In this document: in pieces, positions 31,872 through 41,224 of the stretch
Numbering within the stretch: the stretch's first letter is position 1
How the letters are laid out: every line of letters begins with the position of its first letter
DNA from: Fodinibacter sp963695175
GTDB taxonomy: Bacteria; Actinomycetota; Actinomycetes; Actinomycetales; Dermatophilaceae
NCBI GenBank assembly: GCA_963695175.1
Contig: CAVOGG010000002.1
Span: 372,001-436,000 of the forward strand
DNA: 64,000 nt
Reading direction: 5' to 3'
Made by a program: the position numbers and the translations under genes
The notes under the pieces: model-generated
The model's database searches: none
What the model was told of the DNA's origin: nothing
The model's input: only the letters and a program-made list of their open reading frames with translations

Positions 31872-34502
31872 ATGCACCCGACGTTCCTGGAGCGCGACTC
31901 CCAGGTCGACGCCATCCTCGGGTACGCGGCCGAGGCGGATGCCGGCGCAGGTCGCCTCGTGCTCGTCCATGGTGAGGCCGGCGGTGGGAAGTCCACGCTC
32001 CTCGAGCACGCCGAGGAGCGTCTCCCGGACGCGAGCTGGCACTGGGGCGCGTGCGACGGCCTGTTCACCCCGCTCCCCCTGGCGCCGCTGCGAGACATCG
32101 CCGAGAGCATCGGTGACCCACTGCTCGCGGGGTTCCGGGCCGACGCCTCCCGCGAGACGCTGTTCGCCGCCCTCCTCGAAGCGGTGCGAGCCGACCCCGG
32201 TCTCACGGTGCTCGCCGTCGAGGACGTGCAGTGGGCCGACGAGGCAACTCTCGACGCGCTCCGCTTCCTCGGGCGACGGATCCAGAGGGAACGGGCCCTG
32301 CTGCTCGTCACCTTCCGCGAGGAGGAGTCCGGGTCGTCCGGCCCGCTCCGCAAGGCCCTCGGTGAGCTGTCGCGCCAGCGGGTGACCCGCAGGGTCGCCC
32401 TCCCTCCGCTGTCCCGGACCGCCGTCCAGCAGCTCATCGGCGACACCGGCCTCGACCCCACCGAGGTACACCACCTGACCGGCGGCAACCCCTACTTCGT
32501 CACCGAGGTGGTGGGCAGCGCGGGCCGCGGGCTTCCGGCATCCGCTCGCGACGCGGTGCTGGCCCGTGCCGAGCTCCTCGACCCGGTCGCCCGCGGGCTC
32601 CTCGACGCCGCGGCCCTGGCCGGCAACCGCGTGGACCTGGCGCTGCTGGAGGCGGTCACCGGGGCGCCCGAGGCGGCGTACGACACGCTCGTCAGTGCCG
32701 GTCTGCTGGTCACCGACGGCCGCTCCCTGAGGTTCCGGCACGAGATCGCCCGCCTGTCCGTCGCGGATGCCGTGCCCGAGCCACGGCGCACGAGCCTCCA
32801 CCGGCGCATCCTCGCCGCGCTCCTGCAGCGCGGCGTCGACGACGACTCCCGGCTCGCCTTCCACGCCGCGGGCGCGGGAGACACCACGGCCGTGGTGCTG
32901 CATTCCAGGGCAGCAGCCCGCCGTGCCGCCGCCCTCGCCTCCCATGGTGAGGCCGTCGGGCACCTCCGGCGTGCGCTGGCAGCCGGTGATCGGGCCGGCC
33001 TCGACGCCCGGGGCCGGGCGGAGGTCCTCGACGACCTGTCCACCGAGCTCGGGCTGGTCGACCAGTGGGAGGAGGCCGAGCGGAGCCGGGCCGAGGCGGT
33101 CCGCCACTGGCGGGCTCTGGGCGACCCCCTCCGGACGGGTGACGCCCTGCGCATGTGGGCTCGTGCGCTGTCCCGATTGGCCCGCGGGGCGCAGGCGCGA
33201 CAGGCCCTCGACCAGGCCTTCGCAGTGCTGGAGCCCCTGGGGCCGACCCCCGCTCTCGCCCGGACGGTGGAGTACCTCGCCGCGGTCCACTGGCACGAAG
33301 GGGCGAACACGGCGGCGATCGCGGCGTGTGACCGCGCGGCGGCACTGGCGGAGCAGCTCGACCTCCCCGATGTGCTCAGCGACGTGCTCAACACCCGGGC
33401 CTGCTCGATGATGTCGCTCGACCAGGACTGGGTGCCGACCATGCAGCGCGCGCTCGCCGTCGGCCTGGATGCCGGGTGCGACGAGCAGGTGGGCCGGGCC
33501 TACATGAACTACCACGCCGCGCTCGTCGACGAAGGGCGCGTCGCCGACAGCGAACGAGTCTTCCTCGAGGGGATGGCGTTCTGCGAGGAGCGGGAGGTGG
33601 TCTCGGCGAGCAACTTCCTACTGTCGAACCAGATCCTGGCGCTCGAGGTCACCGGCCGCTGGCAGGAGGCGGTGTCGACCGGAAGGGCGCACCTCGAGGA
33701 CCGGGCGGTCTCCCCCGTCCGTCGGCTGAGCGGCCTGCTGAGCCTGGGCCGCATCGGCGTGCGACGCGGGGACGCGGACGTCGAGCCCCTTCTCGACGAG
33801 GGCATCGCGATCGCCGAGGGCACCCGGGAGCCGCAGTGGCTCGTGCCGTTCCGGCTCCTCGACGCCGAGCGACACTGGGTGTCGGGCCACCCCGACCGGG
33901 CCCGCGCTGCCGTCTCACACGCCGTCACCGCCGCAGCCCTGGCACCGCTGGACACCCGCTTCGCCGGAAGCACTGGGGTGTGGGCGCGCCGGTTCGGCCT
34001 CGCACACCCGGACCCGACCGCCGTCCCCGCGAAGTGGGCACCGGAGCTGAGCGGTGACGTCGCCGGCGCGGTTGCAGGGTGGGATGCCGCGAGCGCGCCC
34101 TACGAGGCCGCCCTCGTTCTCGCGTTCTCGCCCTCGACGGACGACCAGGTCGAGGCGCTGCGCCGGCTCGACGCCCTGGCCGCCACGGCCGTCGCCGCCG
34201 TCGTGCGACGACAGCTGCGAAGGGCCGGGGTGCGCTCGCTGCCCGGTGCGCCACGTTCGACAACGCTCGAGCACCCCGCCGGCCTGACCAGCCGCGAGCA
34301 GGAGGTGCTCCAGCTGCTCGGCCGCGGCCTGAGCAACGAGGAGATCGCCGCGCACCTGGTCATCTCCACGAAGACCGCCGGCCACCACGTGTCGGCGGTG
34401 CTCAGCAAGCTCGGGGTGTCCGGGCGCCGGCAGGCAGTGGCCGAGGCCAGACGGCGAGGCCTGCTCCCGGCATCCGGCGAGGGCACCCAGCCGACACGCT
34501 AG
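31872..34502 (+). CDS. Large LuxR-family regulator with AAA ATPase and TPR-like region
   Basis: 876 residues. Walker A GEAGGGKST is at 34-42, Walker B VLAVEDVQWAD near 113-123, and winged-helix and helical repeat regions fill the middle. The C-terminal GerE-type DNA-binding domain (LTSREQEVLQLLGRGLSNEEIAAHLVISTKTAGHHVSAVLSKLGVSGRRQAVAEARRRGL) is intact. These are the MalT/LAL-type STAND regulators, which bind ATP and an inducer. No adjacent operon is obviously its target. Start is ATG at 31872, after GGAGGCCGGC. Confidence 0.9.
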   Translation: MHPTFLERDSQVDAILGYAAEADAGAGRLVLVHGEAGGGKSTLLEHAEERLPDASWHWGACDGLFTPLPLAPLRDIAESIGDPLLAGFRADASRETLFAALLEAVRADPGLTVLAVEDVQWADEATLDALRFLGRRIQRERALLLVTFREEESGSSGPLRKALGELSRQRVTRRVALPPLSRTAVQQLIGDTGLDPTEVHHLTGGNPYFVTEVVGSAGRGLPASARDAVLARAELLDPVARGLLDAAALAGNRVDLALLEAVTGAPEAAYDTLVSAGLLVTDGRSLRFRHEIARLSVADAVPEPRRTSLHRRILAALLQRGVDDDSRLAFHAAGAGDTTAVVLHSRAAARRAAALASHGEAVGHLRRALAAGDRAGLDARGRAEVLDDLSTELGLVDQWEEAERSRAEAVRHWRALGDPLRTGDALRMWARALSRLARGAQARQALDQAFAVLEPLGPTPALARTVEYLAAVHWHEGANTAAIAACDRAAALAEQLDLPDVLSDVLNTRACSMMSLDQDWVPTMQRALAVGLDAGCDEQVGRAYMNYHAALVDEGRVADSERVFLEGMAFCEEREVVSASNFLLSNQILALEVTGRWQEAVSTGRAHLEDRAVSPVRRLSGLLSLGRIGVRRGDADVEPLLDEGIAIAEGTREPQWLVPFRLLDAERHWVSGHPDRARAAVSHAVTAAALAPLDTRFAGSTGVWARRFGLAHPDPTAVPAKWAPELSGDVAGAVAGWDAASAPYEAALVLAFSPSTDDQVEALRRLDALAATAVAAVVRRQLRRAGVRSLPGAPRSTTLEHPAGLTSREQEVLQLLGRGLSNEEIAAHLVISTKTAGHHVSAVLSKLGVSGRRQAVAEARRRGLLPASGEGTQPTR

Positions 34503-34738
34503 CTCGAGCGTGGACCAGGGTTGCCGGCATCCCTAGTCGGACCGAGAACGAGCTCCGTTCCGTTCCAGTGGAATCCGATCGGCAAGGCTCGAGGGGTCCC
34601 GTCGGTCCAGACGTACGCCAAGCGGGCGGGCGCCGGGGAGCGCAACAGCCGTTGCGCCACGGGATCGTCGAGCAGTGCTAGGTCGCCTCGACGTGGCGAT
34701 CTGGGACTGTCCGGCCGGGGTCGCGACCGGCCCGCCAC
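34499..34738 (-). pseudogene. Fragment of a pyridoxamine 5'-phosphate oxidase-family protein
   Basis: The frame contains DLALLDDPVAQRLLRSPAPARLAYVWTDGTPRALPIGFHWNGTELVLG, the first strands of a flavin/F420-binding split-barrel PPOX protein. It then ends within about 13 residues, where a full protein would continue for another 80-100. The upstream 18 residues are Arg/Pro/Ser-rich noise. The piece is too short to fold and is best read as a truncated remnant, wedged against the end of the LuxR gene. Confidence 0.5.
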
Positions 34739-34803
34739 GGCGTCGGGCGATCGGCCTGTGGTTGACTCGTCGTGAGCACCTCCTGCAAGCGAGTGAGGAT
34801 GAC

Positions 34804-35241
34804 ATGGCGTCGTTTGGGCAGCGAATGTGGAAGGCCGGCAACGCGGCGGCCGTGTGGATGTACCGGCGCACCGGCGGCAAGGTCGGCGGCAGGGCGAAGG
34901 GCGGCAGCCGGGTCCTTCTGCTCACCGTGGCCGGGCGTAAGTCGGGTTTACCGCACACGGTGCCGGTGGCGTATGTCGAGCGCGAGGGCGGCTACTACCT
35001 GGCGGCGACTGCAGGAGGCCAGCCGACGGAGCCGCAGTGGATCCGCAACCTGCGCGCCGCTTCGACCGCGACCATCGAGGTGGGCCGCGACAGCAGGGTG
35101 ATGTCGGTCGAGGTCCTGAGCGGAGCGGAATCGGACGCGGCGTGGAAGGACGTCATCGTCGCGACGTACCCCTCCTTCGGCCCCTACGAGGCGAAGTCGG
35201 GTCGCAAGATCGCGGTCGCGCGACTGACTCCCACGGCGTAG
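34804..35241 (+). CDS. Nitroreductase/deazaflavin-dependent oxidoreductase family protein
   Basis: 145 residues from ATG at 34804 with GAGTGAGG upstream; the open frame before it overlaps the PPOX remnant. Ddn-family features: MYRRTGGKVGGRAKGGSRVLLLTVAGRKSGLPHTVPVAYVEREGGYYLAATAGGQPTEPQWIRNLRAASTATIEVG, then a C-terminal PSFGPYEAKSGRKIAVARLTP. It is a split-barrel F420-binding protein of the same broad family as those at 11129 and 45514. Substrate unknown. Confidence 0.85.
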   Translation: MASFGQRMWKAGNAAAVWMYRRTGGKVGGRAKGGSRVLLLTVAGRKSGLPHTVPVAYVEREGGYYLAATAGGQPTEPQWIRNLRAASTATIEVGRDSRVMSVEVLSGAESDAAWKDVIVATYPSFGPYEAKSGRKIAVARLTPTA

Positions 35242-35281
35242 ACGGGCGGCCGCCGAGTGGCTGCATCGGCGCGTGCAATGG

Positions 35282-35731
35282 CTACCCGGACGACGAGCGC
35301 GGGGTCACGGTGTGACCACCCCACTGCTCTGGTGCGATGTCGGTGAGCGTCTGGTTGAGCACCCACTGGTGCCCGAAGGGGTCATCAATCGTGGCCTGCC
35401 GCTCGCCGTACTCCCAGTCGTGCGGCGGCTCGACCAGGGTCGCCCCTCGTGCCACCCCCACCTCGACCACACCCGCGACATCTGCGACTTTGAGCATCAC
35501 CTGGTGAGAACGTCCCCGCTCCGGTGTTCGACGACCGGGCCTGACCTCCGCCACCACCAGCTCGGCCGCCGGCCCGTCCGGTAGGCCGAGCTGTGAGCGA
35601 TGGCCTTCGCCGATCCGAACGTGTTCGACGAATCCGAAGACCTCGGTGTACCACTCGACAGCCGCTCGGACGTCGGCGACGGTCAGGACGGGTGCCACCC
35701 GCGCGTGCGGCGCTGACCGGTTCGTGAGCAC
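35282..35731 (-). CDS. VOC-family (PhnB-like glyoxalase/bleomycin-resistance type) protein
   Basis: 149 residues from GTG at 35731. PhnB-like pattern: VAPVLTVADVRAAVEWYTEVFGFVEHVRIGEGHRSQLGLPDGPAAELVVAEV, then HQVMLKVADVAGVVEVGVARGATLVEPPHDWEYGERQATIDDPFGHQWVLNQTL. The last motif (DPFGHQW) is diagnostic of this glyoxalase group, which includes antibiotic-binding proteins. Ligand unknown. It converges on the deazaflavin gene. Confidence 0.82.
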   Translation of the reverse strand: MLTNRSAPHARVAPVLTVADVRAAVEWYTEVFGFVEHVRIGEGHRSQLGLPDGPAAELVVAEVRPGRRTPERGRSHQVMLKVADVAGVVEVGVARGATLVEPPHDWEYGERQATIDDPFGHQWVLNQTLTDIAPEQWGGHTVTPRSSSG

Positions 35732-35879
35732 CCGGCCACACTAGATCGCCGCTGCCACCCCCGACCAGGCCCGCAGCAGGGCGTGCTGAGGTGGACCGGG
35801 GGTGGGCCAACGTCCGTCGGGCGCACCGCGCCTTTTGTCGTGGCTTGCCGAGGGCCGGGCGACCCGACATCCTTCAAGA

Positions 35880-37787
35880 GTGGCGAAGGGGAAAGCACAG
35901 GGGGCACGGCCGATCGGTTCGCTCGATCGGCCGCGGGTCGTACCCATCGGCGACTACGGGTTCCTCAGCGACGGCGAGGTGTCCGCGCTGGTGGCCCCCG
36001 GCGGGTCAGTGGACTGGATGTGCCTGCCCCGGTTCGACTCACCGAGCGTGCTCGGGGCGGTTCTGGGTCGGCGCGCCGGGTCGTTCACGGTGGCACCCTT
36101 GGGAATCCGAGTCCCTGCCGATCGCCGCTACCTGCCCGGGACGATGATCCTCGAGACGAGCTGGGGCACCCCGACCGGTTGGATGGTTGTTCGCGACGTC
36201 CTTCTCATCGGGCCCTGGCACCACCAGGACGACCGGTCCCGGACCTACCAGCGAACACCGACCGACTACGAGGCCGAGCACGTGCTGCTGCGGACCATGC
36301 GCTGCGTGTCGGGCGAGGTGCAGGCCATCATGGACTGTGAGCCGGTCCTCGACTACGGCCAGTCCGCCGTTGCCTGGACCTTCACCGGCGACAGTTATCG
36401 ACAGGGGCGTGCCGAGGCCGCGGGCTCGGACGTGACACTCACCTTGACCACCGACATGCTGCTCGGGTTCGAGGGTGGGCAGGCGAGCGCCCGCACCCTG
36501 CTCAAGGAGGGCGACACGCGCTTCGTGGCCCTCTCGTGGGGCGGCGCCGTGCCCCCGGAGACCTTCGAGGATGCCTACCAGAGGCTGGTCTGGACAGCGC
36601 ACCACTGGCAGCACTGGCTGGATCGGGGGACGTTTCCCGACCACCCGTGGCGCAGCTACCTGCAGCGCAGTGCCCTGACCCTGCGGGGCCTGACCTACGC
36701 CCCGACCGGTGCCGTGATGGCGGCCAGCACGACCTCTCTGCCCGAGACGCCGGGAGGCAACCGCAACTACGACTACCGGTTCACCTGGATCCGCGACGCC
36801 ACCTTTGCCCTGTGGGGGATGCACTCGCTCGGGTTCGACTGGGAGGCACTGGACTTCTTCAGCTTCATCGCCGACGTCGCCGAGCTCGACGACGACCTGC
36901 AGATCATGTACGGCATCGGTGGTGAGAGCGACCTGGCCGAGTCCACGCTCGAGCACCTACCCGGCTACGCCGACTCGCGGCCGGTCAGGATCGGCAACGC
37001 GGCGCACGCCCAGAAGCAGCACGACGTCTGGGGCGCGCTGCTGGACTCCGTGTACCTCCACTCCAAGGCGGTCGACCACCTCGACAACCGCATCTGGCCG
37101 ATCCTCGAGAAGCAGGTGGGCCAGGCCCTCAAGCACTGGCAGGAGCCGGATGCCGGCATCTGGGAGGTCCGTGGGGAGCTTCGGCACTTCACGTCCTCGA
37201 AGATCATGTGCTGGGTGGCGGTCGATCGAGGCGCACGCCTGGCCCTCATGTACGGGGAGTCCGACAAGGCGGCCGAGTGGAACCTGGCGGCCGCGGAGAT
37301 CAAGGAGGACATCCTCGCCAAGGGCGTCGACGACCGCGGGGTGTTCACCCAGTACTACGGCAGCACCGCCTTGGACGCCTCGCTCCTGCTGGCACCCCTG
37401 GTGCGCTTCCTCCCCCGTGACGACCCTCGAATCCGCGCGACGGTTCTCGCCATCCGCGACGAGCTGACGGTGGACGGCCTGGTGCTCCGGTATCGGGTGG
37501 AGGAGACCGACGACGGCTTCCAGGGTGAAGAGGGGACCTTCACGATCTGCTCGTTCTGGCTCGTGTCGGCGTTGTGCGAGATCGGCGAGTTCCACAAGGC
37601 GCGAAAGCTGTGCGCGAAGCTGCTGTCGCTCGCTGGGCCACTCCAGCTGTACGCCGAGGAGCTCGACGCACACAGCGGCCAGCACCTCGGCAACTTCCCT
37701 CAGGCGTTCACCCACCTCGCGCTGATCAACGCGGTCCTCCACGTCATCGAGCTGGACACCGATAGCGCGACTGCCACCGACAGCTGA
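35880..37787 (+). CDS. Glycoside hydrolase family 15 protein (glucoamylase/trehalase type)
   Basis: 635 residues from GTG at 35880; a GTG at 35802 in the same frame is less likely. It has the N-terminal beta-domain (VPIGDYGFLSDGEVSALVAPGGSVDWMCLPRFDSPSVLGAVLG) and the (alpha/alpha)6 catalytic domain: GNRNYDYRFTWIRDATFALWGMHSLG, GIWEVRGELRHFTSSKIMCWVAVDRG with the general acid Glu, and GFQGEEGTFTICSFWLVSAL with the general base Glu. In mycobacteria this family includes trehalase, which would fit the trehalose genes at 61-63 kb. Activity on trehalose versus maltodextrin is undecided. Confidence 0.88.
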   Translation: MAKGKAQGARPIGSLDRPRVVPIGDYGFLSDGEVSALVAPGGSVDWMCLPRFDSPSVLGAVLGRRAGSFTVAPLGIRVPADRRYLPGTMILETSWGTPTGWMVVRDVLLIGPWHHQDDRSRTYQRTPTDYEAEHVLLRTMRCVSGEVQAIMDCEPVLDYGQSAVAWTFTGDSYRQGRAEAAGSDVTLTLTTDMLLGFEGGQASARTLLKEGDTRFVALSWGGAVPPETFEDAYQRLVWTAHHWQHWLDRGTFPDHPWRSYLQRSALTLRGLTYAPTGAVMAASTTSLPETPGGNRNYDYRFTWIRDATFALWGMHSLGFDWEALDFFSFIADVAELDDDLQIMYGIGGESDLAESTLEHLPGYADSRPVRIGNAAHAQKQHDVWGALLDSVYLHSKAVDHLDNRIWPILEKQVGQALKHWQEPDAGIWEVRGELRHFTSSKIMCWVAVDRGARLALMYGESDKAAEWNLAAAEIKEDILAKGVDDRGVFTQYYGSTALDASLLLAPLVRFLPRDDPRIRATVLAIRDELTVDGLVLRYRVEETDDGFQGEEGTFTICSFWLVSALCEIGEFHKARKLCAKLLSLAGPLQLYAEELDAHSGQHLGNFPQAFTHLALINAVLHVIELDTDSATATDS

Positions 37788-37826
37788 GCGCCGGCAGATC
37801 GCGGCAGGGTGGTCTTCAAAACGGTT

Positions 37827-38504
37827 TCAGGACAGCCGAGTTCGTGTTGCCCTCAGCACGATGTCGTGGGTGTGGTGCGCCCCGGCGCCGCCGGTGACCG
37901 TTCGCTCTCGCCGCTCGTTGGCGTCGATGTGCCAGTCGTCTCCGAGAAGCTCGGCGACGTCGCGGGGGCGTACCCAGTCGTTGGGGTCGAAGCCGTGTTC
38001 GAGTGACGTGGTCGGGTCGCTCACGTCGTGGTGGACGACCAGCAGCGTGCCACCCTCAGCGACAGCGCCGAGCAGGGCACGTTCGGCGTCGTCGCCGGGG
38101 GTGCGCCGCAGGGCGGGGTACTGGGCTGAGACCAGGTCAAAGGACGCGTCACGCAGTCCTGCGTCCAGCAGCCCGCTCTGAACCCACCTGAGGGCGACGC
38201 CGGCCGCGGCGGCATGCGACTGCGCACGCTGGAGGGCAACCGAGGAGACCTCGACCGCCGTCACCTCCCAGCCCCTCTGGGCCAGCCAGATGGCGTCCGC
38301 GCCCTCACCGCACCCCACGTCCAACGCACGTCCCGGCCGCAGGTCGGCTACCTCGCGGATCAGCGCACCGTTGGGCTCGCCACTCCAGACCCGGTCGGCA
38401 GCGGCATACCGGTCATCCCACTCTCGGGCCACGCTCTCTGCCTCGTTCACTGCGCGATCCTCGACGTCGGCGCCGTCCGCGGGCACGTTGCGCTCATCAG
38501 TCAT
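37827..38504 (-). CDS. Class I SAM-dependent methyltransferase
   Basis: 225 residues from ATG at 38504. SAM-binding motif LDVGCGEGADAIWLAQRGWEVTAVEVS near 60-85, then FDLVSAQYPALRR and LLVVHHDVSD. The N-terminal WDDRYAAADRVWSGEPN and the motif spacing match the TehB/thiopurine-like group of small methyltransferases. It is followed on the same strand by nothing and preceded by a paralogue 75 bp upstream (38580-39227), suggesting a tandem duplication. Substrate unknown. Confidence 0.85.
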   Translation of the reverse strand: MTDERNVPADGADVEDRAVNEAESVAREWDDRYAAADRVWSGEPNGALIREVADLRPGRALDVGCGEGADAIWLAQRGWEVTAVEVSSVALQRAQSHAAAAGVALRWVQSGLLDAGLRDASFDLVSAQYPALRRTPGDDAERALLGAVAEGGTLLVVHHDVSDPTTSLEHGFDPNDWVRPRDVAELLGDDWHIDANERRERTVTGGAGAHHTHDIVLRATRTRLS

Positions 38505-38579
38505 GACGCCAGCGTGCTTCACCCCCCGGCCGACAACAACCTGGGGCACCCCGGACCGAGGCTCGGCTCGGCACCGCGG

Positions 38580-39227
38580 CTAGGAGCGGCGTAGGGCCCG
38601 CACCACGACGTCGGACAGTCGGATGCCGTGGTCGCCGTGTTCGGCGGCGGTTCGGTGCAGCTCGTCTGCTGTGACGATCTCCCAGACCTGGGGGTCGAGC
38701 CGCGCTGCGATGCCGGCCGCCGTCGCAGACGCCTCAGCAGGCGGCTGACCATGCCCGCAGGAATCACCGTGACCGGTGTCGTGGGTGTGCAGGTGGCCGA
38801 CGATCAGCAGCGTGCCGCCAGGCGCGACCCACGACGCGACGCGGTCGTAGAAGTCCAGCTGGGGCATCGCCGGATGGGCGTAGTGGGTGGTGACCAGGTC
38901 GAACTGCGTCCCCGGCACCCAGCTGCTCAGGTCTGCTTCGACCCAGTGCACGTGGTCAGACAGCCCGCGAGCCTTGGCGGCCTCCGCGGCACGGGCGAGC
39001 GGTTCGGCGGCGATGTCAGCCGCGGTGACCTGCCAACCCTGCGCGGCGAGCCAGATGGCCTCCGTCCCAACCCCGCAGCCGGCATCCAGCGCCCTGCCGG
39101 GTGGCAAGGCACTGACCTCACGAACCAGGTGCGGATTGGGTGGGCTGACGCCCATGGACACCGGCGCCTCTCCCCCGTCGGGTCGCCAGTGCTGGTCCCA
39201 GTACTCCTTGTCGAAGGAGTGCGTCAT
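38580..39227 (-). CDS. Class I SAM-dependent methyltransferase
   Basis: 215 residues from ATG at 39227. EYWDQHWRPDGGEAPVSMGVSPPNPHLVREVSALPPGRALDAGCGVGTEAIWLAAQGWQVTAADIAAEPLARA gives the SAM site near 50-80. FDLVTTHYAHPA and GGTLLIVGHLHTHDTGHGDSCGHGQPPAEA follow; the His/Cys-rich loop (HLHTHDTGHGDSCGH) could bind metal. The tail IVTADELHRTAAEHGDHGIRLSDVVVRA resembles that of the neighbouring methyltransferase. Same general type as 37827-38504. Confidence 0.85.
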   Translation of the reverse strand: MTHSFDKEYWDQHWRPDGGEAPVSMGVSPPNPHLVREVSALPPGRALDAGCGVGTEAIWLAAQGWQVTAADIAAEPLARAAEAAKARGLSDHVHWVEADLSSWVPGTQFDLVTTHYAHPAMPQLDFYDRVASWVAPGGTLLIVGHLHTHDTGHGDSCGHGQPPAEASATAAGIAARLDPQVWEIVTADELHRTAAEHGDHGIRLSDVVVRALRRS

Positions 39228-39321
39228 CGGTGGTTCCCCTCGTCGGCGGGATCGTCGGTCGTACGAATCGTCCCACCGACGAGAACACGCCATGAGGGTC
39301 CGCTGGGTTGTGATGCCGGGG

Positions 39322-39340
39322 GATCGGGTCCAACCCGATC
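39322..39340. other. 8-bp perfect hairpin in the ICMT leader
   Basis: GATCGGGT-CCA-ACCCGATC is a perfect inverted repeat with a 3-base loop, 23 bases upstream of the GTG at 39364. It could be an operator or an mRNA leader hairpin for the ICMT-family gene. No T-run follows, so it is not a terminator. Confidence 0.4.
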
Positions 39341-39363
39341 AGCGGCACTGCAATCCTTGCGGG

Positions 39364-39969
39364 GTGGCGACAACCGACTTCCAGCAGAGCCAAGCTGCGC
39401 CGACCGTGCTGTTGATCACCGTTGTCGCCTTCGCGATCGGCGAGCTGGCTCAGGCCGTGCGGGGGCTCCCACAGGCGCGAGTGCGTCACGGGTCACGGCA
39501 GGCCGACCTGCGCGGCGAGGTGGTGTTCAGACTCGTGTTCCTGACCGGCATCCTCGTCCTGCCGTTGGCCGCGTCCATCGCGCCGGACGCGGCGATCCCC
39601 GGGGACCCGGTGGCGTTCGTCGTGGGTGTCGTCGTGGCCTGGCTGGGGCTCCTGCTTCGGTGGTGGTCCTTCCTGACTCTTGGCCGCTACTTCAGCTTCG
39701 TCCTGACGACGAGCCCCGAACAGACGGTCGTGGAGCGCGGCCCGTACCGGGTGCTGCGGCATCCCAGCTACACCGGCCTGCTCCTGGCCGTGCTCGGCTG
39801 CGCCCTGATGGTGGGGAACTGGGTGGGCCTGGTGGCTTCCCTGGTCGTGCTGGTCGCCGCCATCGCCTACCGCATCCGGATCGAGGAACGCGCCCTCAGC
39901 GAGACCATCGGCGAGGGATACCGGCACTTCGCGACGAGTCGAGCCCGGCTCGTGCCATTCGTCTGGTGA
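39364..39969 (+). CDS. Isoprenylcysteine carboxyl methyltransferase (ICMT) family protein
   Basis: 201 residues from GTG at 39364; ATG at 39292 or 39313 is possible. Membrane protein with about five segments. The SAM-binding ICMT signature is RWWSFLTLGRYFSFVLTTSPEQTVVERGPYRVLRHPSYTGLLLAVLGCAL, followed by RIRIEERALSETIGEGYRHFATSRARLVPF. Bacterial members methylate unknown carboxyl or phospholipid substrates, as there is no isoprenylated protein. Divergent from the methyltransferase pair. Confidence 0.85.
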   Translation: MATTDFQQSQAAPTVLLITVVAFAIGELAQAVRGLPQARVRHGSRQADLRGEVVFRLVFLTGILVLPLAASIAPDAAIPGDPVAFVVGVVVAWLGLLLRWWSFLTLGRYFSFVLTTSPEQTVVERGPYRVLRHPSYTGLLLAVLGCALMVGNWVGLVASLVVLVAAIAYRIRIEERALSETIGEGYRHFATSRARLVPFVW

Positions 39970-40054
39970 CCACGGGTCGGCCCGGCGCTTCACCACGGCT
40001 CGCGCGACAACCCGTGTGCTTGCCACTGCTCGCCACGGTCCGTATGGTCGCGGC

Positions 40055-40936
40055 ATGGCTGCGGCCCTTGCCCTCTTCGCGGCGCTGCTCTTCGCGTTGG
40101 CGGCCACGCTCCAGCAGAAGGGGGCGATGCACCTCCCGAAGGTCTCGTTGGCCCAGCCGATGTCGCTCATCCGGCTGGTCGGCCAGACGACGTGGCTGAT
40201 CGGCACCCTGGTCCTCGGGGCCGGCTACCTCTTCCAGGCGGCGGCGCTCGACCGCGGCCGCCTTTCGGTCATCCAGCCGCTGCTCGTCTCGACAGTCGTC
40301 TTCGCCCTGCCCATGGGCTACTTCCTGACGCGGCAGCACGTGGGTCGTCGGGAGGTGTCGGGCGCCGTCGCGATCGTCATCGGCCTCGCCTTGTTCGTGT
40401 ACTTCGGCGACCCCGCCGGCGGCAACTCGAACGCGCCCAACACTCAGTGGGCCATCACCATCTGCCTCTGCGTGGTGCTGTGTGCCGTTCTGCTCATGGT
40501 CGGCAGCGGCGATGCATCTCGGAAGGCGGCCGTCTACGGCACCGTCGCCGGCGTCCTCTACGGGCTCGCATCCTCCCTCGCCATACCAACCCTCGACTAC
40601 CTCGACGAGGGCGTGGGCACGATGCTCTCCCACTGGGAGTGCTACGCGCTCGCGCTGGCCGGAGTGCTCGGCTTCGTCATCCAGCAGGTCTCGCTCGGGA
40701 CGGGGCGACTGGCCCCCTCCGTCGCCACGGTGTCGGTCGCAAACCCCGTGGTCTCGATCCTGATCGGGATCGTCCTCTTGGATGAGCGCCTCAGCCGGCC
40801 CGCTTGGCACGTCCTCGTCGCCCTGGCCGGCCTGGGCCTGACGTTCGTCGGCGCGGTCGTCATCTCACTCGCGCGTGACGCGGCCGACCCAGAATCCGCC
40901 CCCGCATCGACCGGAGCTCCCACCGAGGCGGTCTAG
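40055..40936 (+). CDS. DMT-superfamily transporter
   Basis: 293 residues from ATG at 40055. Nine to ten hydrophobic segments in two related halves, beginning ALALFAALLFALAATLQQKGA and including WLIGTLVLGAGYLFQAAALDRGRLSVIQPLLVSTVVFALP in the first half and SLGTGRLAPSVATVSVANPVVSILIGIVLLDERL in the second. This is the EamA/DMT architecture (drug/metabolite transporter). Substrate unknown. The frame is open upstream to 40016 but the ATG here fits the first membrane segment. It stands alone, followed by a 288-bp gap in which I see no gene, only short CGTGAT-type repeats near 40995. Confidence 0.85.
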   Translation: MAAALALFAALLFALAATLQQKGAMHLPKVSLAQPMSLIRLVGQTTWLIGTLVLGAGYLFQAAALDRGRLSVIQPLLVSTVVFALPMGYFLTRQHVGRREVSGAVAIVIGLALFVYFGDPAGGNSNAPNTQWAITICLCVVLCAVLLMVGSGDASRKAAVYGTVAGVLYGLASSLAIPTLDYLDEGVGTMLSHWECYALALAGVLGFVIQQVSLGTGRLAPSVATVSVANPVVSILIGIVLLDERLSRPAWHVLVALAGLGLTFVGAVVISLARDAADPESAPASTGAPTEAV

Positions 40937-41224
40937 GCGACTTCTGCGGGCGTACCCGGCACTCCTCGGAGTCGGCACCCACACGCAACTTCACGTGATT
41001 CGCGTGATGCACTCCGGCCTGATTTCCGGTCGCATGGTCTGTGCAGCACCAGACAAGCCGGTGAGCGGAGCACCGGGTGGCGCGAGGCGGTCACAGACGT
41101 CCGGTTGGCTCGGGCGCTCCCACTCCCCCGCTCGCTTTCCGACCTCGGGCCTGAAGGTCCCCACCGTGCGCGCTCCCCATGGAGCAGCACTGAAGTACGT
41201 CCCACGTTGAAAGGACACCACGAC

